A stretch of DNA of 64,000 bases from contig NZ_CAESCM010000004.1 of assembly GCF_903166585.1 (NCBI RefSeq), positions 62,001 through 126,000 on the forward strand. The letters are read 5' to 3'. This document shows positions 51,142-59,305 of the stretch, one piece after another (position 1 is the stretch's first letter; each line of letters starts with the position of its first letter). Both the position numbers and the translations under genes were made by a program. This DNA comes from Pedobacter ghigonis. Lineage in GTDB: Bacteria; Bacteroidota; Bacteroidia; Sphingobacteriales; Sphingobacteriaceae. The notes beneath the pieces were generated by a model that made no database searches, was not told the origin of the DNA, and saw only the letters and a list, made by a program, of their open reading frames with translations.

Positions 51142-52269
51142 CTATTTTTTGGCAGCCGGATCATAGACCGCCACCGCCACACGACTATCGGCACAACCGT
51201 AATATAAAAACCATTTCTTTTTAAAATAAACAAGTCCCTCAATAAAAACAGTACCCGATGGATATTGCCCGCTTTTTTCGAAAGGCGCTGTAGGCACAAA
51301 AAAAGGCTGATCAAGGCGTGCTATAACTTTTGAAGGATTATTTAAGTCAAACAAAACTTGCCCGGCTGAATAAGTGTTGGCAACATAAGTAGAATCGCGG
51401 TCAGCATCTCCTCTGTTTTTACCATTGTACAAAACCAAAATACCTTTATCGGTAACAAGTGCTGGCGGCCCGCATTCGGTCAGGTCGCTGTCGAAATAAT
51501 GTTTTCTGGGTTTTACAATCAAATCGAGGTCTCCTTTTTCATTCAAAGCCGGCTCCCAGTTAATAAGATCAACCGAGGTAGCAATATTCATAAACCGTTC
51601 TCCCCAATACATCATGTACTTGCCATTTATTTTTGTAATTACCTGTTTGCCCTTTTCTACTTTGGTAACGATAGATCCGGATTTGCATTTGAGGTCTTGA
51701 AATTTACCGTGATAGGCTTTCCTAAACGCCGGACCATGTTTAGTCCAGTGTTTTAAATCTCGGGAAGTGGCTACGGCCAACCGGAATACATTGCGGTTCC
51801 ACTGGGTATATAACATTACGTACAACCCCTCTGCGGTGACTGCAATTCGCGGATCTTCGCAGCCGCCTGGCCACTCATGTTCTTTCTGTCCATCTTCATT
51901 CGGATAAAGCACAGGCTCAGGATTACGTTTCATTTTAATGCCATCACTGCTTTCGGCAATTCCTATCCTGGAGGTACGCTTGCCAATTCCATTACCCGAG
52001 CGATCCTCTCCGCGATAGAGCACATATATTTTGTTTTTGTTTACCGCAGCAGCAGGGTTAAACACATCGCTCGCCTCCCAGGCAATTTTTTGCCTACTCA
52101 TCGGATCGAAGAAAACGCTTTCAGCTTTTGGAGCAATAATGGGATTCACATTTTCAGGCCGTATAAATGGCCCTAAGGCCCAATCGGGAAGCTGATTCTG
52201 GGCATTTACAGAAAAGGCCAGTGGAAGAAAAACTACGAGAAGGAATAACCTGAAAACGATTTTGTTCAT
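51142..52269 (-). CDS. GH130-family glycosidase or phosphorylase, exported
   Basis: The 375-residue protein has a signal peptide (VFLPLAFSVNAQ). The GH130 five-blade fold is shown by NPAAAVNKNKIYVLYRGEDRSG, the GH130-type WPGGCEDPRIAVTAEG with catalytic-type Asp, and the ending LYYGCADSRVAVAVYD. GH130 enzymes act on beta-mannosides; exported forms are more often hydrolases than phosphorylases, but the specificity cannot be read. It is alone in this gap and has no SusC/D pair nearby. Confidence 0.85.
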   Translation of the reverse strand: MNKIVFRLFLLVVFLPLAFSVNAQNQLPDWALGPFIRPENVNPIIAPKAESVFFDPMSRQKIAWEASDVFNPAAAVNKNKIYVLYRGEDRSGNGIGKRTSRIGIAESSDGIKMKRNPEPVLYPNEDGQKEHEWPGGCEDPRIAVTAEGLYVMLYTQWNRNVFRLAVATSRDLKHWTKHGPAFRKAYHGKFQDLKCKSGSIVTKVEKGKQVITKINGKYMMYWGERFMNIATSVDLINWEPALNEKGDLDLIVKPRKHYFDSDLTECGPPALVTDKGILVLYNGKNRGDADRDSTYVANTYSAGQVLFDLNNPSKVIARLDQPFFVPTAPFEKSGQYPSGTVFIEGLVYFKKKWFLYYGCADSRVAVAVYDPAAKK

Positions 52270-52497
52270 AAGCTATGATATCTGATTAATCTGTTAAGCC
52301 AAAATTTGAATCTGCTTAAAAGATTTATGGTTAGATGCTACTAATTAAATCAATAATACTCATATAATCTATTCAATTTTTTGTTTAATTGTCTCATTCT
52401 GCAAAGCATCAAACTGTTTATTTATCTGATAAATCATTCAAATTCAGCCATTCTTTTATTTACTGTAGCAATCATTTTTTATTATAGTTAAAACTGA

Positions 52498-52505
52498 TAT
52501 ATTTG
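52498..52505 (+). promoter_or_regulatory. Candidate -7 box for oxyR
   Basis: TATATTTG fits TAnnTTTG and ends 24 bases before the ATG. The expected -33 site has a T-rich stretch but no clear TTG. The 260-base gap shows no gene. Confidence 0.4.
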
Positions 52506-52529
52506 ATACTATAAATAAATTTTAACTAT

Positions 52530-53462
52530 ATGACTTTAGTCCAGCTTGAATACGTAGTTGCAGTTGATACTTACAGAAGCTTTGTTACCGCTGCCGACAA
52601 GTGTTTTGTAACCCAGCCCACGCTCAGTATGCAGGTGCAAAAGCTGGAAGAATTACTGAATGTTAAAATTTTTGACCGGAGCAAACAACCGGTAAGCCCA
52701 ACAGAAATTGGCGTGCAAATTATTGCGCAAGCCAGAATTGTATTGCAGGAAAGCGGTAAAATCAAAGAGCTGATCAGCAGTCAGCAGCAGGATGTTTTAG
52801 GCGAATTGAAGATCGGTGTTATCCCAACAATTGCACCCTATTTATTACCAGAAGTAATTTCGGCTATGCTGGAGAAATATCCCGAACTAAAATTACTGAT
52901 TTGGGAATATACCACCGAAGACATTATCCATCACCTAAAAACGGGAGTATTGGATTGCGGGATTTTGGCTACACCTTTAACCGATCCAAATATTACCGAA
53001 ACACCTTTGTATTACGAAAACTTTGTAAGCTACATTAGTAAAAGCAGCAAACTATATAAAAAGAAAGCTGTAGATGCCGAAGATTTAAACGACGAAAATA
53101 TCTGGCTGTTAAACGAAGGACATTGCATGCGCAACCAGGTATTGAATATTTGCCGTTCTACCAAAAACAACAGGCTGCAGGGACTGGAATACAATACAGG
53201 GAGTGTAGAAACACTTGTTAGAATGGTTGATTTAAATGGCGGGGCTACGCTCTTGCCCGAATTGGCTATTGCGGAGCTCAATGCAAAACAGACAAGCAAA
53301 ATACGTCATTTCAAATCGCCTGAACCTGTACGCGAAATCAGTTTGGTAACGCATAAAAACTTCATTAAAAAGCGGATGCTGAATGCTTTAAAAGATGAGA
53401 TATTGGAAATTATCCCGAAAGCCATGAAGCAAAAAAAGAAAAAGGATATTGTTGGGATTTAA
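52530..53462 (+). CDS. oxyR: OxyR-type LysR-family peroxide sensor
   Basis: The 310-residue LysR regulator has an N-terminal winged helix (FVTAADKCFVTQPTLSMQVQKLEELLNVKIFDR). The peroxide-sensing loop is EGHCMRNQVLNIC, with Cys199 and Cys208 nine residues apart, the same numbering and spacing as the redox pair of E. coli OxyR. It should sense hydrogen peroxide and activate antioxidant genes; its targets are not shown here. An Fe/Mn superoxide dismutase lies 0.9 kb away on the other strand. Confidence 0.94.
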   Translation: MTLVQLEYVVAVDTYRSFVTAADKCFVTQPTLSMQVQKLEELLNVKIFDRSKQPVSPTEIGVQIIAQARIVLQESGKIKELISSQQQDVLGELKIGVIPTIAPYLLPEVISAMLEKYPELKLLIWEYTTEDIIHHLKTGVLDCGILATPLTDPNITETPLYYENFVSYISKSSKLYKKKAVDAEDLNDENIWLLNEGHCMRNQVLNICRSTKNNRLQGLEYNTGSVETLVRMVDLNGGATLLPELAIAELNAKQTSKIRHFKSPEPVREISLVTHKNFIKKRMLNALKDEILEIIPKAMKQKKKKDIVGI

Positions 53463-53507
53463 GGCTACTTGCTCCAATATCGCCACTTTGAGTTCTAGTT
53501 CTTCGAA

Positions 53508-53741
53508 CTAAGATGCTAATTCCTTATCCTTATCTACATGCGCAGCCAGCTTATAGCCAGTTGTAGCCGGATTTTTATCTTCTAAAAAGATTAAGATAAT
53601 GAGCGAGATAACGGGAATTAAAAAAGAAATGAAAAACCAGAACCAGAATTTACGTCCGGTTCTTTTAGCCAAAAAACCAGCCAGCAACTGGGGTGATAAT
53701 AATAGTCCAAGTACAACTGCGCCGACGATAATTTCTGGCAT
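53508..53741 (-). CDS. Small two-helix membrane protein
   Basis: The 77-residue protein has an N-terminal hydrophobic segment (IIVGAVVLGLLLSPQLLAGFL), a basic loop KRTGRKF and a second helix (WFWFFISFLIPVISLIILIFL), then a polar tail. The layout resembles small PLDc_N or phage-shock-like membrane proteins, but no family is assigned. It is downstream of the Spy-like gene on the same strand. Confidence 0.65.
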   Translation of the reverse strand: MPEIIVGAVVLGLLLSPQLLAGFLAKRTGRKFWFWFFISFLIPVISLIILIFLEDKNPATTGYKLAAHVDKDKELAS

Positions 53742-53784
53742 CTGTTTTATTGAATAAGATCTTGCAAAAAGACTGGCTAAGCCC

Positions 53785-54237
53785 TTATTGATTTTGTTTC
53801 TCTACCGGAGGCGCAGATAACAATCCTTTAATATCGCTTTCCACTTCTTCCTCGCCTTTTTTCTTTTTCTTGTTTTTCTGGCTTTTTCCGCTTAAACGTT
53901 CTTCAATAACTTTATCGTACTCAACCTGTTGCTCAGGTCTTAAAACATTGCGGATATTTTTGCTGGTTTCGTTCTGAAGTTTATAGAATTTATCTACATC
54001 TTCCTCTTTCGAGTTACCTGCCTGTTGTCTCTTAATTAATTCGGCTTGTTCTTTGGCTTGATTATAAGTAAAACTGTAAATCACACTTTTTTGCGTACCA
54101 TTCAGTTTTAACCTTTTTTCGAGCTCATCTACATTCTTTTGTGCAATTTCTGTAGGTGTGGGCATTTTATTCTGTTGTGCACGCACCAATCCGTTTACAC
54201 CAACAAGAATTAAAAATAAAAATACAAGCCTTTTCAT
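53785..54237 (-). CDS. Exported helical protein, Spy/CpxP-like
   Basis: The 150-residue protein has a signal peptide (LFLILVGVNGLVRAQ). The mature part is a charged helical region with LKLNGTQKSVIYSFTYNQAKEQAEL and a VLRPEQQVEYDKVIEERL, like the two LTxxQ-type turns of Spy/CpxP periplasmic chaperones. The C-terminal Lys-rich stretch (GKSQKNKKKKKGEEE) is unusual. The assignment is moderate. Confidence 0.6.
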   Translation of the reverse strand: MKRLVFLFLILVGVNGLVRAQQNKMPTPTEIAQKNVDELEKRLKLNGTQKSVIYSFTYNQAKEQAELIKRQQAGNSKEEDVDKFYKLQNETSKNIRNVLRPEQQVEYDKVIEERLSGKSQKNKKKKKGEEEVESDIKGLLSAPPVEKQNQ

Positions 54238-54284
54238 GTTAACCGTTTAATATCTGCGAAGTTACTTAATTATCTTAAAACAAG

Positions 54285-54310
54285 AAAGTCCCGATTTACA
54301 CCGGGACTTT
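54285..54310 (-). terminator. Terminator of the superoxide dismutase gene
   Basis: AAAGTCCCG pairs with CGGGACTTT around ATTTACAC, 22 bases past the stop. The core and loop nearly match the terminator at 42294. Confidence 0.85.
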
Positions 54311-54332
54311 CCAAAATTTTATTGGGTTTTAA

Positions 54333-54941
54333 TTACAATGCTTTTTTGTAAAGCTCAGCAACTGCATCCCAGTTAATCACGTTCCAGATTGCCGCTAAGT
54401 AATCAGGACGTTTGTTTTGATATTTTAAGTAGTAAGCGTGCTCCCAAACATCAATACCCAAAATTGGTGTACCTTTTACTTCAGCAATATCCATTAAAGG
54501 GTTATCCTGGTTTGGCGTAGAAGAAACCTGAAGTTTTTTATCAGCACTTACTGATAACCAGGCCCAACCTGAACCAAAACGGGTTGCACCAGCTTCCTGT
54601 AATTTAGTTTTTAGCTCAGCAAACGAACCAAAAGTTTCGTTAATAGCTTTAGCTAAATCGCCGGTTGGCTCACCACCTTTATTTGGGCCTAAAATGTTCC
54701 AGAATAAAGAGTGGTTATAGTGACCACCACCATTGTTTCTAACAGCAGCAGGAAATTTTGAAATATTTTTTACAACGTCTTCGATTTTAGCAGTTGCTTC
54801 AGGTTTACCTTCTAAAGCTTTGTTTAGGTTGGTAACATAAGCCTGGTGGTGTTTATCATGGTGGATTTCCATGGTAGTTTTATCAATATGCGGTTCTAAT
54901 GCATCGGTTGCGTAGTGTAACGCAGGTAATTCAAAAGCCAT
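54333..54941 (-). CDS. Superoxide dismutase (Fe/Mn type)
   Basis: The 202-residue enzyme dismutes superoxide in the cytoplasm. The N-terminal metal ligand is His27 in [14 protein letters not shown], with further ligands in [16 protein letters not shown] and [28 protein letters not shown] is the usual core turn. Iron or manganese use cannot be decided from sequence. It has its own terminator, and oxyR lies close by on the opposite strand. Confidence 0.97.
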   Translation of the reverse strand: MAFELPALHYATDALEPHIDKTTMEIHHDKHHQAYVTNLNKALEGKPEATAKIEDVVKNISKFPAAVRNNGGGHYNHSLFWNILGPNKGGEPTGDLAKAINETFGSFAELKTKLQEAGATRFGSGWAWLSVSADKKLQVSSTPNQDNPLMDIAEVKGTPILGIDVWEHAYYLKYQNKRPDYLAAIWNVINWDAVAELYKKAL

Positions 54942-55209
54942 AATATGTTATGTTTAAAGATTTAAAAATGTTTCTTGTAGCAAATATAACATTAGAACGT
55001 TAAGATTTGTTCATGTTATTATCATCAAATGGTTTTCTTTAGCAAGTTGTAATGTTGCAGAAGTTGAAAGTTATGACAATCAAGGCGATAAGTGCTGTTT
55101 ATTCCGGAGATAAAAAATGCTTCATGTTTGATGGTACATAGTTGGTAGTCAGATTTCTTCGATTCGATTATAGATCACTTAGCGACTAACCAACTATAGG
55201 CCATAAAAC

Positions 55210-55677
55210 TTACCTCTTTTTAGCGAAGAACCCCTTCATTAATGTTGCACATTCCTCGGCCATTACCCCACCTTTCAACACCGTTTTAGGATGCAGCAAA
55301 CTTGCTCCTTTAGAAATAAAGCCTCGTTTTTCTTCTCTGGCACCATAAACAATGCGACCAATTTGTGTCCAGTAACTCGCGCCCGCGCACATTACACAAG
55401 GCTCGATGGTAACATACAAAGTGCAGTCTTTTAAGTATTTGCCACCAATGGTTTGTGCTGCAGAGGTAAAAGCCTGCATTTCGGCATGGGCAGTTACATC
55501 GTTAAAGCGCTCGGTTAAATTATAACCACGGCCAATAATCCGATTTTTACTTACCACTATCGCCCCAATCGGAATTTCATCCTCAGCCAAAGCTTTTTTA
55601 GCTTCTTCAAGCGCCAGTTTCATATAATGAATATCTTCTGCTTCAGGATCGGTATCTTCGAAATTATAAAAACTCAT
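55210..55677 (-). CDS. tadA: tRNA-adenosine deaminase TadA-like (A34 to inosine)
   Basis: ATG at 55677 gives 155 residues; a further in-frame ATG 12 codons upstream is less likely. The zinc-deaminase site is HAE (His64, Glu66) in DVTAHAEMQAF and PCVMC (Cys94, Cys97) in TIEPCVMCAGA. RIVYGAREEKRGF and the C-terminal region match TadA. It edits tRNA-Arg(ACG) wobble positions, though other nucleobase deaminases share the fold. Upstream, 268 bases of gap after sod show nothing else. Confidence 0.9.
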   Translation of the reverse strand: MSFYNFEDTDPEAEDIHYMKLALEEAKKALAEDEIPIGAIVVSKNRIIGRGYNLTERFNDVTAHAEMQAFTSAAQTIGGKYLKDCTLYVTIEPCVMCAGASYWTQIGRIVYGAREEKRGFISKGASLLHPKTVLKGGVMAEECATLMKGFFAKKR

Positions 55678-55749
55678 GGCGTAAAGATAGGGTAACACTT
55701 CCGAAGTTTCCAAAAGCTAAAGTGCTGGCAACCCAGAAAGGCGTGAATA

Positions 55750-56085
55750 TTAAATCAGCTTACTTCCGTTAGGTACTTTACGTTCAACAGCTGTAAGTAC
55801 GATATCCCCGTTCTCATCGGCAAAACCAGTTACCAAAAATTCCGACATAAATTTACCAATCTGTTTTTTAGGGAAATTCGTCACCGCCACAATCTGTTTA
55901 CCAGGCAATTCTGCCAGGGTGTAGTGTTTGGTTATCTGTGCACTACTCATTTTTATTCCAAACTCCCCAAAATCGACCTTAACCTTATAAGCAGGCCTTC
56001 GGGCCTCGGGAAATTCGAAGGCTTCTAAAATAGTACCAACCCTCAATTCAACTTTTTCGAAATCGTCCCAGCTAATCTCTTGCAT
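55750..56085 (-). CDS. csaA: tRNA-binding/chaperone-like protein CsaA
   Basis: The 111-residue OB-fold protein starts ISWDDFEKVELRVGTILEAFEFPEARRPAYKVKVDFG. It has GIKMSSAQITKHYTLAELPGKQIVAVTNFPKKQIGKFMSEFLVTGF, the CsaA signature. CsaA has been linked to protein export and tRNA binding. It is upstream of tadA on the same strand, 72 bases apart, and may be co-transcribed. Confidence 0.92.
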   Translation of the reverse strand: MQEISWDDFEKVELRVGTILEAFEFPEARRPAYKVKVDFGEFGIKMSSAQITKHYTLAELPGKQIVAVTNFPKKQIGKFMSEFLVTGFADENGDIVLTAVERKVPNGSKLI

Positions 56086-56220
56086 AACTTTAATCTAAAT
56101 GTGTAAGAAACAAAAATATAAATTCCTGTGTAAATCTGCTTCCGATACCATCAAATGAAAGAAATGTTACCTAAGCCGTTTATCTCATAACATGTTTCAT
56201 ATCCCAGATTTTATAAAAAA

Positions 56221-56251
56221 TTTGTGTTTTATATTTTAACAGCTATCTTTA
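56221..56251 (+). promoter_or_regulatory. Promoter of the xyl operon
   Basis: TTTG at 56221-56224 and TATCTTTA at 56244-56251 have an exact 19-base spacer, which is the ideal Bacteroidota promoter layout; the -7 box differs from TAnnTTTG at the last base only. Transcription would start near 56258, inside the adjacent palindrome. Confidence 0.6.
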
Positions 56252-56269
56252 TGCAACCGTTTGCATAAA
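56248..56269. promoter_or_regulatory. LacI-type palindromic operator before xylB
   Basis: TTTATGCAA and TTGCATAAA form a perfect 9-bp inverted repeat around CCGT. The inner TGCAACCGTTTGCA resembles LacI/PurR-type operators. It overlaps the -7 box and the predicted transcription start, so a repressor bound here would block RNA polymerase. No regulator gene is adjacent in the window. Confidence 0.65.
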
Positions 56270-56294
56270 CCAAATATTAAATTAGCTTAAAACC

Positions 56295-57779
56295 ATGTAT
56301 TTATTAGGGATTGATTTAGGAACTTCATCTATAAAAGTTGCAATTGTAGAAGTTGCAACACAAAAAAATGTGGCAACAGCCCAATATCCGGAAGAAGAAA
56401 CCCCAATCAAATCATTAAAACCAGGCTGGGCAGAACAATCGCCCAACGAATGGTGGCAAAATGTGCAGCAAGCCATTTTGAAATTAAATGCAACCGGCCT
56501 GTTTAATCCTAAAGATATCAGTGCAATAGGCATTGCTTACCAGATGCATGGTTTGGTTGTGGTAGATCAAGACCAGCAGGTATTGCGCGACAGCATTATC
56601 TGGTGCGACAGCAGGGCGGTTGAACTGGGCAACCAGGCTTTTGAAGCTATTGGGCAAGAGAAATCGTTAAAACATCTGCTCAATTCGCCGGGTAATTTTA
56701 CAGCTTCTAAGCTGGCCTGGGTAAAAGCAAACGAGCCCGATATCTATGCTAAAATCGACAAAATTATGCTCCCCGGAGATTTTATTGCGATGAAATTAAC
56801 CGGAGCCATTACTACCAGTATCTCGGCACTTTCTGAGGGTATTTTCTGGGATTTTGAAAGACACGAAATCTCGAAAGATGTAATGAACCATTACGGGTTC
56901 AGCTATAACCTGATTCCAGAAATAAAACCCTTGTTCTCCAGCCACGGACTTTTAAAAGAAGATATTGCTAAACACCTTGGCTTAACAACAGGCATTCCGG
57001 TGGCGTACAAATCAGGCGACCAACCAAACAACGCCCTTTCGTTGAATGTGTTAAAACCTGACGAAGTGGCCGCTACTGCCGGAACATCGGGCGTGATTTA
57101 CGGCGTAAGCAATAACCTGACCTGCGATAAACAATCGAGGGTAAACACCTTTGCGCACGTAACTTATAGCGAAACACAAAAGCACACCGGCGTTTTGCTT
57201 TGCATTAACGGCACCGGCAGCATGTACAGATGGGCTAAGCACACTTTTGCACCAAAATCAACCTATGCAGAACTAAACAGCTTAGCAGCAAGTGCACCGA
57301 TTGGCAGCAATGGCCTAAAAGTACTTGCATTTGGTAACGGTGCTGAACGTATGTTAAATAATCAATATACCGGCGCACAACTATTGGGCATCGATTTAAA
57401 TATCCATACCCAGGCCGATATTTTCAGGGCCGTGCAGGAAGGCATTGCCTTTTCTTTCCGATATGGATTAGATATTATGCGGGAAAACGGCATGAGGCCG
57501 CAGGTGATCAGGGCAGGTAGAGCCAACCTGTTTTTAAGCGATGTTTTTGCCCAAACCTTCGTCGATGTAACCGGCATCCCGGTGGAACTCTATGAAAACG
57601 ATGGCAGTGTTGGTGCAGCTTTAGGGGCCGGCATCGGGTCGGGGATTTTTAGCAGCGCAGAAGAAGCTTTTAAACAACATGAGGCGATTAAAACATTAAC
57701 ACCTCAAAACAGCGACGCATACGAACCAATTTATCAGGACTGGAAAAACATATTGGTAAAACAAATAAACAGGAAATAG
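56295..57779 (+). CDS. xylB: Xylulokinase
   Basis: The 494-residue FGGY kinase phosphorylates D-xylulose to xylulose 5-phosphate. The N-terminal ATPase start is LLGIDLGTSSIKVAI. WCDSRAVELGNQAFEAIG and NSPGNFTASKLAWVKANEPDIYAKI match xylulokinases. The catalytic Asp lies in SGDQPNNALSLNVLKPDE and the C-terminal FGGY-type turn is near VQEGIAFSFRYG. It leads the operon with xylA and the symporter. Confidence 0.94.
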   Translation: MYLLGIDLGTSSIKVAIVEVATQKNVATAQYPEEETPIKSLKPGWAEQSPNEWWQNVQQAILKLNATGLFNPKDISAIGIAYQMHGLVVVDQDQQVLRDSIIWCDSRAVELGNQAFEAIGQEKSLKHLLNSPGNFTASKLAWVKANEPDIYAKIDKIMLPGDFIAMKLTGAITTSISALSEGIFWDFERHEISKDVMNHYGFSYNLIPEIKPLFSSHGLLKEDIAKHLGLTTGIPVAYKSGDQPNNALSLNVLKPDEVAATAGTSGVIYGVSNNLTCDKQSRVNTFAHVTYSETQKHTGVLLCINGTGSMYRWAKHTFAPKSTYAELNSLAASAPIGSNGLKVLAFGNGAERMLNNQYTGAQLLGIDLNIHTQADIFRAVQEGIAFSFRYGLDIMRENGMRPQVIRAGRANLFLSDVFAQTFVDVTGIPVELYENDGSVGAALGAGIGSGIFSSAEEAFKQHEAIKTLTPQNSDAYEPIYQDWKNILVKQINRK

Positions 57780-57788
57780 ACAATGGCT

Positions 57789-57821
57789 GATAGTTAATAG
57801 CCTGACTGGCCCTTAACTATC
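57789..57821 (+). repeat. Hairpin between xylB and xylA
   Basis: GATAGTTAA pairs with TTAACTATC around a 15-base loop. The hairpin lies 9 bases after the xylB stop and 27 before the xylA ATG. No T run follows, so it may adjust mRNA processing or relative expression rather than stop transcription. Confidence 0.5.
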
Positions 57822-57848
57822 GGCAAAAAACCATCAACAAAAAACACC

Positions 57849-59180
57849 ATGACAAAAGTAGTAACAGGAGCGAAAGAATTTTTCAAAGGTATTGATCAGA
57901 TTCAATTCGAGGGCTTAGAAAGCCATAACCCATTAGCATTTAGGTGGTACGATGCCAACAAAGTAGTAGCAGGCAAAACCATGAAAGAGCATTTTAAATT
58001 CGCCTGTTCGTACTGGCATTCATTTAATGGCAACGGTGCCGATCCATTTGGTGGTGCAACCCATATTTTTCCGTGGGATGAAAAGAAAGATGCTGTAGAA
58101 AGAGCTAAAGATAAAATGGATGCTGCTTTTGAGTTTATTACTAAAATGCAAATTCCTTACTACTGTTTCCACGATGTAGATGTAGTGGATTATGGTGATG
58201 ATATTGCAGAAAACGAACGCAGACTTGAAGCATTGGTGGCCTACGCCAAACAAAAACAAGCCGAAAGCGGCGTGAAGTTACTTTGGGGAACAGCCAATTT
58301 ATTCAGTCACAAACGTTACATGAACGGAGCCTCTACCAATCCCGATTTCCACGTACTGGCACATGGAGCTGCCCAGGTTAAAGCCGCCCTTGATGCTACA
58401 ATCGCCCTTGGCGGTGAAAATTATGTGTTTTGGGGAGGTAGAGAAGGTTACATGAGCCTGTTAAATACCAATATGAAACGTGAGCAGGAGCATTTAGCCA
58501 GATTTTTACATACAGCTAAAGATTACGCCCGCAAACAAGGTTTTAAAGGCACCTTCTTTATCGAGCCTAAGCCATGTGAGCCATCTAAACACCAGTATGA
58601 TTATGATGCGGCTACAGTTAGGGGCTTTTTGCAGCAATACGATTTACTGAACGACTTTAAATTAAACCTGGAAGTTAACCATGCTACTTTGGCCGGCCAT
58701 ACTTTCCAACACGAGCTGCAGGTTGCAGTAGATAGCGGCTTATTAGGCTCAATCGATGCCAACCGTGGCGACTACCAAAACGGCTGGGATACCGATCAGT
58801 TCCCGAACGATATCAATGAACTTACCGAAGCAATGCTGATCATCTTAGAAGGTGGTGGCCTTCAAGGTGGCGGTGTAAACTTCGATGCAAAAATCCGTCG
58901 AAACTCTACGGATCCAAAAGATTTATTTTACGCACATGTAGGTGGTATGGATATTTTTGCCAGAGCACTAGTAACAGCAGATGCTATTTTACAGAAATCG
59001 GACTACAAAAAAACGAGGACCGACCGTTATGCTTCGTTCGACAGCGGCAAAGGAGCAGAGTTTGAGCAGGGTAAACTAAGTTTAGAAGATTTAAGAAATT
59101 ATGCAGCAGAAAACGGCGAGCCAGAAGTACGCAGCGGTAAACAAGAGTATCTGGAAAATTTAATTAACAGGTACATCTAA
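57849..59180 (+). CDS. xylA: Xylose isomerase
   Basis: The 443-residue TIM-barrel enzyme converts D-xylose to D-xylulose. Signatures include [36 protein letters not shown] with the catalytic His, [18 protein letters not shown], and [19 protein letters not shown], which carries metal ligands. Later [17 protein letters not shown] and [20 protein letters not shown] complete the site. The length is typical of the longer (class II) isomerases. It is in the xylB-xylA-symporter operon. Confidence 0.97.
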   Translation: MTKVVTGAKEFFKGIDQIQFEGLESHNPLAFRWYDANKVVAGKTMKEHFKFACSYWHSFNGNGADPFGGATHIFPWDEKKDAVERAKDKMDAAFEFITKMQIPYYCFHDVDVVDYGDDIAENERRLEALVAYAKQKQAESGVKLLWGTANLFSHKRYMNGASTNPDFHVLAHGAAQVKAALDATIALGGENYVFWGGREGYMSLLNTNMKREQEHLARFLHTAKDYARKQGFKGTFFIEPKPCEPSKHQYDYDAATVRGFLQQYDLLNDFKLNLEVNHATLAGHTFQHELQVAVDSGLLGSIDANRGDYQNGWDTDQFPNDINELTEAMLIILEGGGLQGGGVNFDAKIRRNSTDPKDLFYAHVGGMDIFARALVTADAILQKSDYKKTRTDRYASFDSGKGAEFEQGKLSLEDLRNYAAENGEPEVRSGKQEYLENLINRYI

Positions 59181-59244
59181 TTGCAGGCTAAAAGATTAGG
59201 TTACAAAATAATAAATGTCAATTTAACATTTTATAACAAAAAAA

Positions 59245-59277
59245 TTTGAAATTTAACTAATGATTTTATTACATTTA
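59245..59277 (+). promoter_or_regulatory. Candidate promoter of the symporter gene
   Basis: TTTG at 59245-59248 and TACATTTA at 59270-59277 are 21 bases apart, a fair Bacteroidota promoter. The symporter ATG is 28 bases further. It could be expressed both from here and by read-through from xylA. Confidence 0.45.
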
Positions 59278-59305
59278 GCCCTCTAAACCAAATAACTTAT
59301 CTTAA

